NCBI RefSeq assembly: GCF_018917865.1
Contig: NZ_JAHLPM010000001.1
Location: forward strand, 62,001-126,000
Direction of reading: 5' to 3'
Origin: Tissierella simiarum
Lineage (GTDB): Bacteria; Bacillota; Clostridia; Tissierellales; Tissierellaceae
DNA length: 64,000 bases
Shown here: in pieces, positions 55,725 through 64,000 of the stretch
How positions within the stretch are numbered: the first letter of the stretch is position 1
Layout of the letters: each line of letters starts with the position of its first letter
Notes under the pieces: model-generated
The model's database searches: none
The model's input: the letters and a program-made list of their open reading frames with translations, nothing else
What the model was told of the DNA's origin: nothing
Position numbers and translations under genes: made by a program

Positions 55725-57518
55725 TTAAATAATCTCATATTCTTTCAATAACTCTTCAATTTCTGTTCCTGCTATTTGTTTTAAAATCTTACGTTTAGTC
55801 ATTGGTGGTAAATCAATTTCTGGCTTTTCTCCATCTAGTAAACATTTACCTGCATTTAATAGATATCGAATATCATATCTCGAAGAAAATACCTCAGGAA
55901 CTCCTTTTTCAACTCCAGTCAATACATATACTGCTTCCATCGCTGTACGTCCTGAGTATTCGATAGTAAATACAGTATCACGTCCTGGATCATCCAATGT
56001 TTCAGCAAATTGTCCAAGGAAAGCAAAGTTTACTGCATTCTTTGGTACAACATAAGGACGATCTCCAAATTCACGAACCATAAATTGAGATGTAATAAAC
56101 GGCATCATAACAGGCACTGCAGTACATGAGCCTGCTAATTCTTCTATTTTGTCTGTAGGAACACCTATATGATATAACCATTCTTTTGTAATTTCCTTAC
56201 CAGTACAATCTCTCATAGGCTTTTTAATATAGTCTCCGGGAACATCAGAAAATAACCCATATACCCAAACAACAACGTCTTTTTCAGGCTGTCCGTAATA
56301 TTGTTCTTGACGATTTATTGTCCAACTCATCAGCCATGAAGAGTCAAGAGCTGTAACTATGCCACCTGTTACAGTGCGTCCACCATATGGTGAACGTTTT
56401 GTAATCTTTTCAATATACTCAGGAACACGTTCATCATGACAAGTTACTGTACAAGACTCCCAATTAGATTTTTCTGGGTCTGTACAGAATTTATCTGGAT
56501 TCCCAAATTCATCTGATTGGGCTGCTATGTTTCTCCACAACTTCCAACATCCTTCTGGTTCCTTATTAAATGGAGCAGGAGTATTATCATCGCCATATCC
56601 AGAACCTTCAGTCATGGAACCATTAGTGATAAATACTAAGTCGTTTTCTGTTAAATCAATAGAAATATCTTTTCCATTTCTATCTGTTGCAACTATTCTC
56701 TTTGCAACCTTTTTATCATCTGAAATTGAGAACTCAACGTTATCAACAGTAACTCCATATTCAAATTTAGCACCATGGTCTTCTAAATATTTAACCATAG
56801 GTTTTACGAAAGAAGTATATTGATCATGGCGTGAAAATTGTAAAGCAGAAAGATCTGGTAAGCCTCCAACATGGTGAATGAATCTATTCATATATAATTT
56901 CATCTCTAAAGCACTATGCCAATTCTCAAAAGCAAACATTGTTCTCCAATATGTCCAGAAATCAGTATTTAAAAGTTCCTCAGAAAAAACATCTTCGATA
57001 GATTTATTTTGAAGTTCTTCATCTGTTATGCTTACAAAAGCAGCTAATTCTTTTGCCAAATCTTGACCCAAATTAAATTTTCCATTGTCATATCGTTCAC
57101 CTTGGTTTTTAGTAATACGACAATTACTAAAGTTTGGATCATCGTAATTTGTATAATAAAAATGATCTAACACAGTCATATTAGGATCTTCTGTAGATGG
57201 TAATGAACTAAACAAGCTCCATAAAACTTCAAAATGATGTCCCATTTCACGTCCGCCACGTGCCACATAACCTGCATTCTGACGAACTGCACCGTCTAAG
57301 GATCCACCAGGAATGTCTAATTGCTCTAAAAAAGTAATCTTACTACCATCCATATGAGCATCACGAATCAAAAAACACCCAGCAGCTAAAGAAGCAATTC
57401 CTGTACCAATTAAGTAAGCTTTTTTGTCTTCAATTCCCTTAGGTTTTCTTGCGTTTACTAAAGAATGATAAGTTCCATTTGTAAGCGTAAGTCTATCATC
57501 ATGTGTTTTTAATTTCAT
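55725..57518 (-). CDS. ohyA: Oleate hydratase (FAD-dependent)
   Basis: Adds water across the cis-9 double bond of oleate (and similar unsaturated fatty acids) to give 10-hydroxystearate, which can detoxify host or feed fatty acids. 597 residues, family length. FAD-binding motif YLIGTGIASLAAGCFLIRDA near residue 35, then the catalytic loop RGGREMGHHFEVLW near residue 88, the substrate-region FAFENWHSALEMKLY near 190 and the C-terminal FLGQFAE/DTVFTIEYSGRTA motifs. RBS GAGGGAG. A TetR regulator lies upstream on the same strand, and a dyad overlaps its -10. Confidence 0.95.
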   Translation of the reverse strand: MKLKTHDDRLTLTNGTYHSLVNARKPKGIEDKKAYLIGTGIASLAAGCFLIRDAHMDGSKITFLEQLDIPGGSLDGAVRQNAGYVARGGREMGHHFEVLWSLFSSLPSTEDPNMTVLDHFYYTNYDDPNFSNCRITKNQGERYDNGKFNLGQDLAKELAAFVSITDEELQNKSIEDVFSEELLNTDFWTYWRTMFAFENWHSALEMKLYMNRFIHHVGGLPDLSALQFSRHDQYTSFVKPMVKYLEDHGAKFEYGVTVDNVEFSISDDKKVAKRIVATDRNGKDISIDLTENDLVFITNGSMTEGSGYGDDNTPAPFNKEPEGCWKLWRNIAAQSDEFGNPDKFCTDPEKSNWESCTVTCHDERVPEYIEKITKRSPYGGRTVTGGIVTALDSSWLMSWTINRQEQYYGQPEKDVVVWVYGLFSDVPGDYIKKPMRDCTGKEITKEWLYHIGVPTDKIEELAGSCTAVPVMMPFITSQFMVREFGDRPYVVPKNAVNFAFLGQFAETLDDPGRDTVFTIEYSGRTAMEAVYVLTGVEKGVPEVFSSRYDIRYLLNAGKCLLDGEKPEIDLPPMTKRKILKQIAGTEIEELLKEYEII

Positions 57519-57543
57519 TTGATCTCCCTCTTTCTTAATTTTT

Positions 57544-57570
57544 AATAGTCTTCTAAAGACTACTATTATA
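57544..57570 (-). promoter_or_regulatory. Dyad and -10 element of ohyA
   Basis: AATAGTCTT-CTA-AAGACTACTATT (57544-57567) is an imperfect inverted repeat that overlaps TATAAT (read on minus, 57565-57570) about 30-50 bases before ohyA. It is a candidate operator for the nearby TetR protein; the -35 is unclear. Confidence 0.55.
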
Positions 57571-57707
57571 TTTAGATTACTTTTATGGATACTCTATTAG
57601 TATGCCCACATGGTGTAATAAATAATAAGTCTCCCTTTTACTTTATGAATACCTATTACCTATAAGATTTGTATAAATCTATAATATAGTTTTTTTGTAT
57701 TCTTTTC

Positions 57708-57764
57708 ATTAGATAAACAAACCGCGGTGTTCGAACTTCGAACACCGCAGTTTGTTTATCTAAT
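57708..57764 (-). repeat. 57-bp near-perfect palindrome between tetR and ohyA
   Basis: Two 28-base arms (ATTAGATAAACAAACTGCGG continuing GTGTTCGAA on minus) differ at one position and are separated by a single base. In the minus transcript the mismatch becomes a G-U pair, so the RNA hairpin is fully paired. No T-run follows on minus; a short one follows on plus. It may be a terminator, processing site or protein-binding palindrome. Confidence 0.85.
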
Positions 57765-57818
57765 TTTTAGGCATTGAGGTTAAAATGTCTGATAGAAAAA
57801 GACTTTCTTATTGCCTTT

Positions 57819-58391
57819 TTACCAAATATCATTTAAACCAGCACTTCGCTTAAGGGATAACTCAATGTTTCCATCGAATAGCTTCCCAATTCGCCTGATG
57901 ATAGTATCAGGGTCTTCCTTCATTCCAGAAGCAATCCAGCGTAATACCATTTCAGTGAGGGCACACTGATAAAAGGAAGCAATTAGTTTTTTATCTCCTG
58001 AAGAAGCTGGGATATCGTTGCTTACTTTTTCAACATACCGGATCATGACATTTCCTGATACATTGTATATATAGTTCACTACTTCTTCTCTCCGCATAGA
58101 ATTATATACATGATAAATTGCTGTTCTGTTTTCTAAAGCAAATTTAGCAGCCACAATAAAGCTCTCTTCCCAGGATAGTGTATCATTATATTCATCAATG
58201 ACTGTCTGAAGTTCTGTTTGGAAGATCTCTGACAGAAGTGCATATACATCTGTGTAGTAATAATAAAAAGTATTTCTGTTGATCTCACATGCTGTAGCAA
58301 TATCCTTAACTGTGATTTTATTAAGTGGACGCTCATTCAGCATCTTTATAAATTCCTCACGAATCATTTTTTTGGTATATTGCTGTGCCAA
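57819..58391 (-). CDS. TetR-family transcriptional regulator
   Basis: 190 residues. N-terminal HTH typical of TetR (NKITVKDIATACEINRNTFY followed by YYYTDVYALLSEIF), then a helical ligand-binding half with TetR_C-like LIASFYQCALTEMVLRWIASG. TTG start with AAGGAGG. It lies upstream of ohyA on the same strand; fatty-acid or bile-type effectors are plausible for the pair but unproven. Confidence 0.9.
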   Translation of the reverse strand: MAQQYTKKMIREEFIKMLNERPLNKITVKDIATACEINRNTFYYYYTDVYALLSEIFQTELQTVIDEYNDTLSWEESFIVAAKFALENRTAIYHVYNSMRREEVVNYIYNVSGNVMIRYVEKVSNDIPASSGDKKLIASFYQCALTEMVLRWIASGMKEDPDTIIRRIGKLFDGNIELSLKRSAGLNDIW

Positions 58392-58505
58392 ATCGCCACC
58401 TCCTTAACCCTTTATCTGTATTCTAAATTATAACACATAGTAAATTATTTGCAAATAATCCATTATATGATGTATTATACTTCTCAACCCCTTAGAAAAC
58501 AGCTG

Positions 58506-58724
58506 TTATCTAATCTGCCAACACAGACACATAATTAAGCTCTTAATATGTTTTTCATATTTTACTGTAACTGTTTTTGTTGTTGCTCCCCACAGACTTG
58601 ATGAAAAATCATTATTTTTATAAATATATATAATACATCCACTTGAATCAGGTATTAGAGTTATATCACTAATATTATCATCACACGTTCTCATTTCATT
58701 TATATAATGAAAATTACTTGCCAT
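58506..58724 (-). CDS. Hypothetical small ORF
   Basis: 72 codons, starting ATG at 58724 and containing RTCDDNISDITLIPDSSGC. No good RBS, no recognised family, no signal or membrane helix. Composition is plausible for a protein, but it could equally be a remnant. Divergent from the saccharopine-dehydrogenase-family gene. Confidence 0.3.
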   Translation of the reverse strand: MASNFHYINEMRTCDDNISDITLIPDSSGCIIYIYKNNDFSSSLWGATTKTVTVKYEKHIKSLIMCLCWQIR

Positions 58725-58812
58725 TTATTGGACTCTTACATTTATTAATGATATAATCTTAACAAGCAAATAATAGTGAGAAACATCAAAATAATTTAAG
58801 GAGAGGATTATT

Positions 58813-60006
58813 ATGAAACTAGTTGTATTAGGTGGAGCAGGTTCTCAAGCACTTTATGGTATTAAAGATTTAATCAATCATGGTAGTATTTTTGATGAGG
58901 TAATAATTTCATCTCGTAATCTTGAAAAAAATAAGAAAATCGTAGAAGGTCTTAACTCACCAATAGTGAAAGCAGCAGAAGTTGATGTTTCTGACGAAGA
59001 AGCATTATGCGAACTTATAAAGGATTGTGATGTAGTTGCTAACTGTACAGGTCCTTATCATATTCTTGCATATAAGATTATAGAAACTACAATAAAAGCA
59101 GGAAAACACTATATTGATTTCTGTGATGATATCGAAGCATTCAATAAAATATTTGAATCAGACTTACCAAAGAAAGCTGAAGAAAAAGGTCTTAGTATGA
59201 TAATGGGTCTTGGTGCAAGCCCAGGATTTCTATCAGTACTAGCATGTAGTGCAGAGCAACGTTATTTCGCTTCATTAGATGAAGCTATATTTTACTTTGC
59301 ATGCGATGAGAAAGAACCAGGTGGTCCTGCAGTACTTGGACATATGTTAGAATGTGTACACAATGCTCCATATATTAAAAACGGAGAAAAATTAAATGAA
59401 CCTTCATTCCGCGAAGAATGGGATTTCGATTTTGGAGAACCTTATGGTACTCGTAAAGTTACTAGAATAGGACATCCTGAAGTATTTACATTCCCTAAAT
59501 ACTCTCCAGGAATTCAAAACGTATCTGTAAGATTCAGTCTTGAACCAGTTTCAGCATACGAAGGCTTTAAAGACCTTAGTTTAGCAGGTCTTACATCCGA
59601 TTATCCACTTGATATCAATGGTAATCCTGTATCACCTCGTGATTTTGCACTAGCTGTATTATTAGCACAAAAAGCAAGCAAACCAGCAATGACAGAAGAA
59701 GAACTTAAGGAATTTTTAAAGGGAGTTACTGCATGTGCAGCCACAGAACTGCACGGTGAAAAAGATGGTAAAAGCATGTCTTATATAGGAAGAGTAGCAG
59801 GAAACATGGCTCCACTTACAGCAATACCACTAATCATTGGTGCTGAAATGTTAGCTAAAGGTGAAATAACTAAAAAAGGTATTATGGTAGCTGAAGAAGC
59901 TATAGAAGATGCAGACAAATTTGTAAAAGAAACAGTAAAGAGAATCCGTGAAGATGGATTTGGATTTACTATTAGTGAAGAACTTACTGTTAGAGAAGTG
60001 TATTAA
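58813..60006 (+). CDS. Saccharopine dehydrogenase-family NAD(P) oxidoreductase
   Basis: 397 residues. Rossmann motif VVLGGAGSQALYG at the N-terminus, the CDVVANCTGPYHILA and GKHYIDFCDD segments typical of saccharopine-dehydrogenase-like proteins near 75-110, and MGLGASPGFLSVLA near 137. These family members act on varied carboxylates or lipids, and true saccharopine or carboxynorspermidine activity cannot be assigned. RBS AAGGAGAGG, TATAAT at 58752-58757 with a weak TTGGAC -35. Monocistronic with a strong terminator; no lysine-biosynthesis neighbours. Confidence 0.85.
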   Translation: MKLVVLGGAGSQALYGIKDLINHGSIFDEVIISSRNLEKNKKIVEGLNSPIVKAAEVDVSDEEALCELIKDCDVVANCTGPYHILAYKIIETTIKAGKHYIDFCDDIEAFNKIFESDLPKKAEEKGLSMIMGLGASPGFLSVLACSAEQRYFASLDEAIFYFACDEKEPGGPAVLGHMLECVHNAPYIKNGEKLNEPSFREEWDFDFGEPYGTRKVTRIGHPEVFTFPKYSPGIQNVSVRFSLEPVSAYEGFKDLSLAGLTSDYPLDINGNPVSPRDFALAVLLAQKASKPAMTEEELKEFLKGVTACAATELHGEKDGKSMSYIGRVAGNMAPLTAIPLIIGAEMLAKGEITKKGIMVAEEAIEDADKFVKETVKRIREDGFGFTISEELTVREVY

Positions 60007-60072
60007 TAAAACTTAGAGAATTTGTACTTTGTTCATATTATTCTCATAAAGAAAACAAAGTAAAAAACATAT

Positions 60073-60119
60073 AAAAAAAGCAAAAAATCTTTAAATCAAA
60101 AAGGATTTTTTGCTTTTTT
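60073..60119 (+). terminator. Intrinsic terminator after the dehydrogenase gene
   Basis: AAAAAAGCAAAAAATC pairs with GATTTTTTGCTTTTTT around a short loop, ending in T residues. Confidence 0.88.
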
Positions 60120-60540
60120 ATATAATATAGGATTAAATCGAAATAATATCTATGATTAAATGATAAGCTTCAGCAATGGATGAATCTTATCATAAATAAT
60201 CCTACAACCAAATTTAATAGATTTAATTGAAAGAACAGAGTTTATTTTATATCCAGAGAAAATGAATTAATAGATTTATGAATGGAAAAGAAAGAGGAGT
60301 ATAAAGACTAAAAAGCTGATTTCCCTAGAAGTGCATCTAAGGATTATGAACCTAATATACTTAATGAAGAAAAAAATTATATGTATCATGTCGAGTAACT
60401 ACATTATCCAAATATCAATTAATTCCCTCAAGTTCAATGAAATTACAGCTTAAGAAAATATATAAACCCGCTAAACTCGACAGGTTTATATGTAATCTAT
60501 TCAAAATATAAATAATGATATCAAAGTAAACAAGTAATAT
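60120..60540. other. Intergenic stretch, no gene seen
   Basis: About 420 bases without a supported gene. ATATAAACC/GGTTTATAT (60460-60491) forms a small hairpin, followed on minus by T-rich DNA, and probably terminates the next minus-strand gene. Confidence 0.55.
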
Positions 60541-60924
60541 TTATCCTCTTTCCTTTTTATAGGCTTGTTTGAGAATAAAATCTATAATAAAAGCAATCAA
60601 AATTGAAATAATGAAAACCATTCCCCATATTACCCAATCATTATTTATGGTTCCTCTACCTTGGTCTACACCATAAGTCTTAAATATCATAGAAAGAATA
60701 AATCCACCCACGTATCCTATGACGGTAGCCCCTGAAATTATACGGTTTCCAAATATAGTAGCGATAACTATTAAAATAACACCTAATATAGTCAATATAT
60801 TTGGCCACTGCTTCATGCCGTGCATTTCAAAAAAAGAAAATCTACATAACCAATATGATATACCCATTAATCCAACCATACTAGTCCCCCACAGGACTTT
60901 ATTTTTTATATCCATTGGTTTCAA
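60541..60924 (-). CDS. Small membrane protein, four helices, unknown function
   Basis: 127 residues with four hydrophobic segments near 10-25, 42-57, 66-85 and 98-118. The start is TTG at 60924, nine bases after AAGGAGG; an ATG three codons in is too far from the RBS. No family recognised. Followed by a hairpin terminator at 60460-60491. It lies 56 bp downstream of the lipoprotein gene on the same strand and may share its transcript. Confidence 0.65.
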   Translation of the reverse strand: MKPMDIKNKVLWGTSMVGLMGISYWLCRFSFFEMHGMKQWPNILTILGVILIVIATIFGNRIISGATVIGYVGGFILSMIFKTYGVDQGRGTINNDWVIWGMVFIISILIAFIIDFILKQAYKKERG

Positions 60925-60980
60925 GTATATCTACCTCCTTTTTAAAAAAGTATTATTACTTCACAATAATATATACTTCT

Positions 60981-61391
60981 CTAATAACCCCAATCCTCAA
61001 TTCTCCACTTACTTGTTTTACTATCTCTCCTTAATATCCATTGATAATCTGTATAAGTTGAATTTGGATTTAAAACAGGATTATCTCCAGAGTCATCAAC
61101 ATCAAAGTTGGATAATAATAAAATAACATTTTCAGGACTAACTCCCTGTTTAAAATCATCTCTAAAATATGAGTCAGATTTTTCTTCACTATACCAGACT
61201 TTCGTCAAAGTAGATGCCGGAAAATCAAAATTATTTTTGACAAGATCTATTGCCTCAGTTATTTCTTCTTCAGTAAATTTAGCAGACTCTCCAATGTCTA
61301 TTATTAAATCATCACTAATATTGTTCTGTTTACAAGATGCTAAAGAGAATACAAGTAATATTGTAAAAATTGATATGATAATTTTTCTCAT
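60981..61391 (-). CDS. Small lipoprotein, DUF4829-like
   Basis: 136 residues from the ATG at 61391 (AGAAGTAGG upstream; the open frame is longer but unsupported). Lipobox signal MRKIIISIFTILLVFSLASC, Cys20. The mature part, with FTEEEITEAIDLVKNNF, LTKVWYSEEKS, ILLLSNFDVD and the C-terminal WRIEDWGY, matches my memory of DUF4829 proteins, common as small surface lipoproteins in clostridia. Function unknown. Confidence 0.7.
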   Translation of the reverse strand: MRKIIISIFTILLVFSLASCKQNNISDDLIIDIGESAKFTEEEITEAIDLVKNNFDFPASTLTKVWYSEEKSDSYFRDDFKQGVSPENVILLLSNFDVDDSGDNPVLNPNSTYTDYQWILRRDSKTSKWRIEDWGY

Positions 61392-61878
61392 AAATATACC
61401 TACTTCTTTTAATAATATGTACATATCGTTTATCGAGCAACCATGATCCAAATATAAAGATTGCAAAAGTTCAGAGCCACCATCTGACCAAATATTTCCT
61501 TGTTTATCTAATTATATCTTAACTTGTAGATGTTTAGTATGCAAATTATTCAAAATTTTCATAGAGTATATTTATTAAACAGAACCATTTTAGAATCATC
61601 ACACATAAAAGAAACCTTATAGCAGCTATTTCTAGCCATTATAAGGTTTTTGTCTATTATTCCCACTCGGCAAGTTCAGTGGCGTTTCTAAACATTTATG
61701 TTTAGTTTTGGTGCTTTTTATGCCGACTTTTTATTTCAATTACACATATTATTTTGACTTACTGATTTTTTGTTGTCAACATCACTCCACAAAACAAATA
61801 TCCTTCAAATTTCAGCTTAGATAATCACACTAATCAAGGTATATAGTATTTTTCCACTATGTTTTACTAGTGCTTATA
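61392..61878. other. Intergenic stretch with a terminator-like hairpin
   Basis: AAACCTTATA and TATAAGGTTTTT (61612-61651) form a hairpin with a T-run on the plus strand. It resembles the imperfect repeat near 50130-50175 and may be the end of a lost mobile element. No gene seen. Confidence 0.5.
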
Positions 61879-62967
61879 CTATACAAATGACAATTCCGTG
61901 TCAAGCCAAGTTTCGATAGCATTTCTTATATCAATGATTGAGTCATCCAGGGAAATCCGAAACCCTCGGCAACCTCCATCACAATAATCGCTTATACCTC
62001 TTTTTTTTCCGCACCCATATCCCTTTTCAATCATTTCTTGTAAAAATGAAGGAAGTTTCTCGATGGCATCAGCGTATTTATGCGTGTTTTTCGCTTTGAC
62101 GTTTATTTGATAACCATTATTAAGTGATGCATTAATTGCCCATATCTCATTTCTTTTATAAGAATATTTAATCTTTATCCATAAATCTTTTATTTCCACA
62201 TCGCATTTAAGCCCTTTATCCAAATAACGTTGATGTAGCTGCAATATAAAATCTTGCACATTGGCAGACAAAGGTTTCATAGTATCTTTTAATATAGAAA
62301 TAACATCGTCGGTTTTATTATTTTTCAATACTCTGTAATCACATCGCAATAAAATATCGGAGAAGCGGCAATAACTGATTGTATTGGACTTATTGACCTT
62401 CGATTTGTTGGCGTTTCTACCAAATTCTATCTCTGCTATTGCCATTACCTTCAAGCCCGTCAACATAGCAGGATTATCAGGATACGAAATTTTTATTCTT
62501 TCAGCTTTTAATAAATCAGGTTTTTTATCATTCAAGTTTATACCGTCAATCAATATGCCACAATCAGTCAAGAATCGCAAGCATTCAATGCTTTTTGAAA
62601 CAGGGATTTTCGTGTTGAATATATTGTTTCCGACGGTAAGGGATTGAGCACTTTCTGTTAGTACACCATGAAAACCTATATTCAATAATAAGCATTTCAC
62701 ATTGTGCAGGAATGGAAAATATACCGAAATAGTAACGCGGTCATCAAATACGTGAGCATTCTTTTTATGATTGTCATACGAATCACCTTCAACAATCAAA
62801 ACATCGCAAAGCTGATACAAAAAGTTTCTGAACGCAAGAACTCCTTCTCGAATGTTTTCCTCGTTTGAAATATTTTCAAACATTGGATTAATTGCATATG
62901 TTTCAGGTATTTCTGGCGTAATAACATTTTTTAAGTGCTTTGCCATATCTTTGAGTGTCTTTCGCAT
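61879..62967 (-). CDS. Conserved-looking protein of unknown function
   Basis: 362 residues, mixed alpha/beta, no signal or membrane helix. Near the C-terminus a Cys-rich segment GYGCGKKRGISDYCDGGCRG (four Cys) suggests a metal or structural site. I do not recognise a family. It begins directly after the pyridoxamine-phosphate-oxidase-like gene (stop and start adjacent), so the two are probably co-transcribed. Confidence 0.7.
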   Translation of the reverse strand: MRKTLKDMAKHLKNVITPEIPETYAINPMFENISNEENIREGVLAFRNFLYQLCDVLIVEGDSYDNHKKNAHVFDDRVTISVYFPFLHNVKCLLLNIGFHGVLTESAQSLTVGNNIFNTKIPVSKSIECLRFLTDCGILIDGINLNDKKPDLLKAERIKISYPDNPAMLTGLKVMAIAEIEFGRNANKSKVNKSNTISYCRFSDILLRCDYRVLKNNKTDDVISILKDTMKPLSANVQDFILQLHQRYLDKGLKCDVEIKDLWIKIKYSYKRNEIWAINASLNNGYQINVKAKNTHKYADAIEKLPSFLQEMIEKGYGCGKKRGISDYCDGGCRGFRISLDDSIIDIRNAIETWLDTELSFV

Positions 62968-63444
62968 TTATTTCACTTCTTTCTTCGTAAAGTCAACTTT
63001 ATACTGCCATTCACCGTATTTTTTGTCGTTATCAGTTATCGTTCCTTCCGTAAGGGTGATACGCAGAACGATTGAGTCAGGGTTGTCTTCGCCGCCATGT
63101 GCATCGAACCATGTGAAGATTTTTTTCATCTTCGCTCTTATTTCCGCGTTCCTCTCGTCCTTTACCCAACCGAGATTTTCAGCCGTTCCTTGAGCAACAA
63201 ACAAGTCTAACCCACAAATGGAAATCTCGTTGTTTTTCCCAATTTCCAGCATTTTATTTTTATTCGCGTCTGTAGAAACATAAAACACGCCGTCTTCATA
63301 ATAAGCATCAACCATACGGACAGCAGGGCGGGGATTGCCGACGGCGTTCGGGGACAATGCAATAGTTGCAAGAGCAATAAGGTTGTCCTTTCCGTTTCCG
63401 CAGTATTCTTCCATAAGCTTCATCGCGTTTTCATACTTGTTCAT
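62968..63444 (-). CDS. Pyridoxamine 5'-phosphate oxidase-like flavoprotein
   Basis: 158 residues of the split-barrel flavin-binding family: NPRPAVRMVDAYYEDGVFYV near residue 37 and STDANKNKMLEIGKNNEISI near 57 form the FMN-phosphate site, and the C-terminus carries GEWQYKVDF. Members bind FMN or F420 and reduce small molecules; the true reaction is not readable. ATG start with GGAGGAATT. The DNA looks less AT-rich than its neighbours (for example around 63310-63350), hinting at a different origin. Confidence 0.87.
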   Translation of the reverse strand: MNKYENAMKLMEEYCGNGKDNLIALATIALSPNAVGNPRPAVRMVDAYYEDGVFYVSTDANKNKMLEIGKNNEISICGLDLFVAQGTAENLGWVKDERNAEIRAKMKKIFTWFDAHGGEDNPDSIVLRITLTEGTITDNDKKYGEWQYKVDFTKKEVK

Positions 63445-63540
63445 GATAATTCCTCCATTTATTTTTTATTTCCCTATGGGTTCTGTCATACTTTGCATTT
63501 CGCAATTACCTAAATAACACATGGGAAATTCCTTGTATTT

Positions 63541-64000
63541 TTATATTCCTTCTTTTAGCTTGATTGGAAAATATCTTTGCATTTGTTTATAGCCAAGTCC
63601 CTTTTCTATGTCTTTATAGGCAATATCTCTTCCATCTTCATATAAATAAGGCATATTGAACATAACATTGCGGCCTTTGTCAAGCTCAAAATTTGTGCTT
63701 TCAATCCATCGGCGAACTTTATCTTCCACTTTGTGTATGCTCTCGTTATCTTCGTCAATACTGACTGCCATAGCGTATAAGCCTCCCGGAAAATCGAATA
63801 ATTTAAAAGGGCTTACATCCGCATTGGTAACACCATCTTTAACGGCACATATCCATTCAGCTTTGTCATTTTTAGACAGCAAAAAATCAAAACAATCGAA
63901 AATCACACTCTTATACAAATGACAATACTGCCACAATTGGTACATATATCCGCCTTCTTTGAACATTTCTCCCCACGGTTGATCGCCGCACGTTACCGCT
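63541..64000 (-). CDS. GyrI-like/AraC effector-binding-domain protein (5' part outside window)
   Basis: The frame is open through the right edge, so the ATG at 63966 is probably internal; residues before it read AVTCGDQPWGEMFKEGGYMY. 152 residues are visible. The pattern (PWGEMFKEG, AVKDGVTNADVSPFKLFDFP, GGLYAMAV, KVEDKVRRWIES) fits the C-terminal effector-binding domain of AraC-type regulators (GyrI-like fold). The DNA-binding part, if any, lies outside. Confidence 0.75.
   Translation of the reverse strand, partial: AVTCGDQPWGEMFKEGGYMYQLWQYCHLYKSVIFDCFDFLLSKNDKAEWICAVKDGVTNADVSPFKLFDFPGGLYAMAVSIDEDNESIHKVEDKVRRWIESTNFELDKGRNVMFNMPYLYEDGRDIAYKDIEKGLGYKQMQRYFPIKLKEGI

Noticed and set aside
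1-64000. CRISPR arrays, tRNA and rRNA genes
   Set aside because: No spaced direct repeats, no tRNA-like cloverleaf sequence and no rRNA sequence were noticed on reading through.

Overview
The window is AT-rich DNA from a low-GC anaerobic Firmicute, most likely in the Clostridia/Tissierellia. The evidence is AT-biased codon use, strong AGGAGG-type ribosome binding sites, frequent TTG/GTG starts, purine and guanine/PRPP riboswitches, C39-type bacteriocin export, a sigma-54 amino-acid-fermentation-style cluster and nitrogenase-like anaerobic reductase genes. No rRNA, tRNA or CRISPR array was seen. All statements come from reading the sequence; no database search was run.

Layout. (1) 1-11.5 kb, minus strand: a complete purine operon purL-purE-purF-purM-purN-purH-purD followed by a purine permease cut by the window edge. 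It is preceded by a promoter, a guanine aptamer, a ykkC-type (PRPP-class) aptamer and an intrinsic terminator. PurF and PurL have both lost the catalytic residues of their glutamine amidotransferase domains, so both amide-transfer steps may run on free ammonia. (2) 11.7-15.5 kb, plus strand: a lipoprotein, an FMN-dependent alpha-hydroxy-acid oxidase-like enzyme and a DUF2935 protein, each with its own terminator. (3) 15.7-23.0 kb, minus: two ABC-2 export modules, one carrying a permease fused to an M1-type peptidase, around an ECF sigma factor and a small membrane protein. (4) 23.1-32.5 kb, minus: a double-glycine bacteriocin-like peptide, a possible immunity protein, and a C39 ABC exporter, HlyD-type adaptor and TolC-like protein, with an orphan response regulator upstream. 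Fragments of a broken ABC transporter lie downstream, interrupted by a decayed tnpB element. (5) 33.8-40.4 kb, minus: a sigma-54-controlled catabolic cluster (thiolase, beta-keto acid cleavage enzyme, cyclase-family hydrolase, sodium symporter with C-terminal winged helices) with its activator, a -24/-12 promoter and three dyad sites.

(6) 40.6-46.3 kb, minus: nitrogenase-like NifH/component-1 genes preceded by a 31-residue overlapping ORF, an iron-siderophore/cobalamin-type binding lipoprotein and an AraC regulator. The regulator's promoter overlaps a perfect Fur box, so this cluster looks iron-controlled. It looks less AT-rich than its surroundings and abuts an IS3 remnant. (7) 46.9-49.8 kb, plus: an HSP90-family protein overlapping a helical, TPR-like partner. 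(8) 50.3-55.6 kb, minus: a three-gene AAA+ (MoxR-like)/possible beta-propeller/VWA operon. (9) 55.7-60.0 kb: oleate hydratase with a TetR regulator, and a saccharopine-dehydrogenase-family enzyme. (10) 60.5-64 kb, minus: a small membrane protein, a lipoprotein, a protein of unknown function, a pyridoxamine-phosphate-oxidase-like flavoprotein and a partial GyrI/AraC effector-binding-type protein.

The best candidates for undescribed biology are the paired loss of glutaminase residues in PurF and PurL, the Fur-linked nitrogenase-like reductase cluster with its small ORF, and the MoxR/propeller/VWA and HSP90/TPR-like gene sets.
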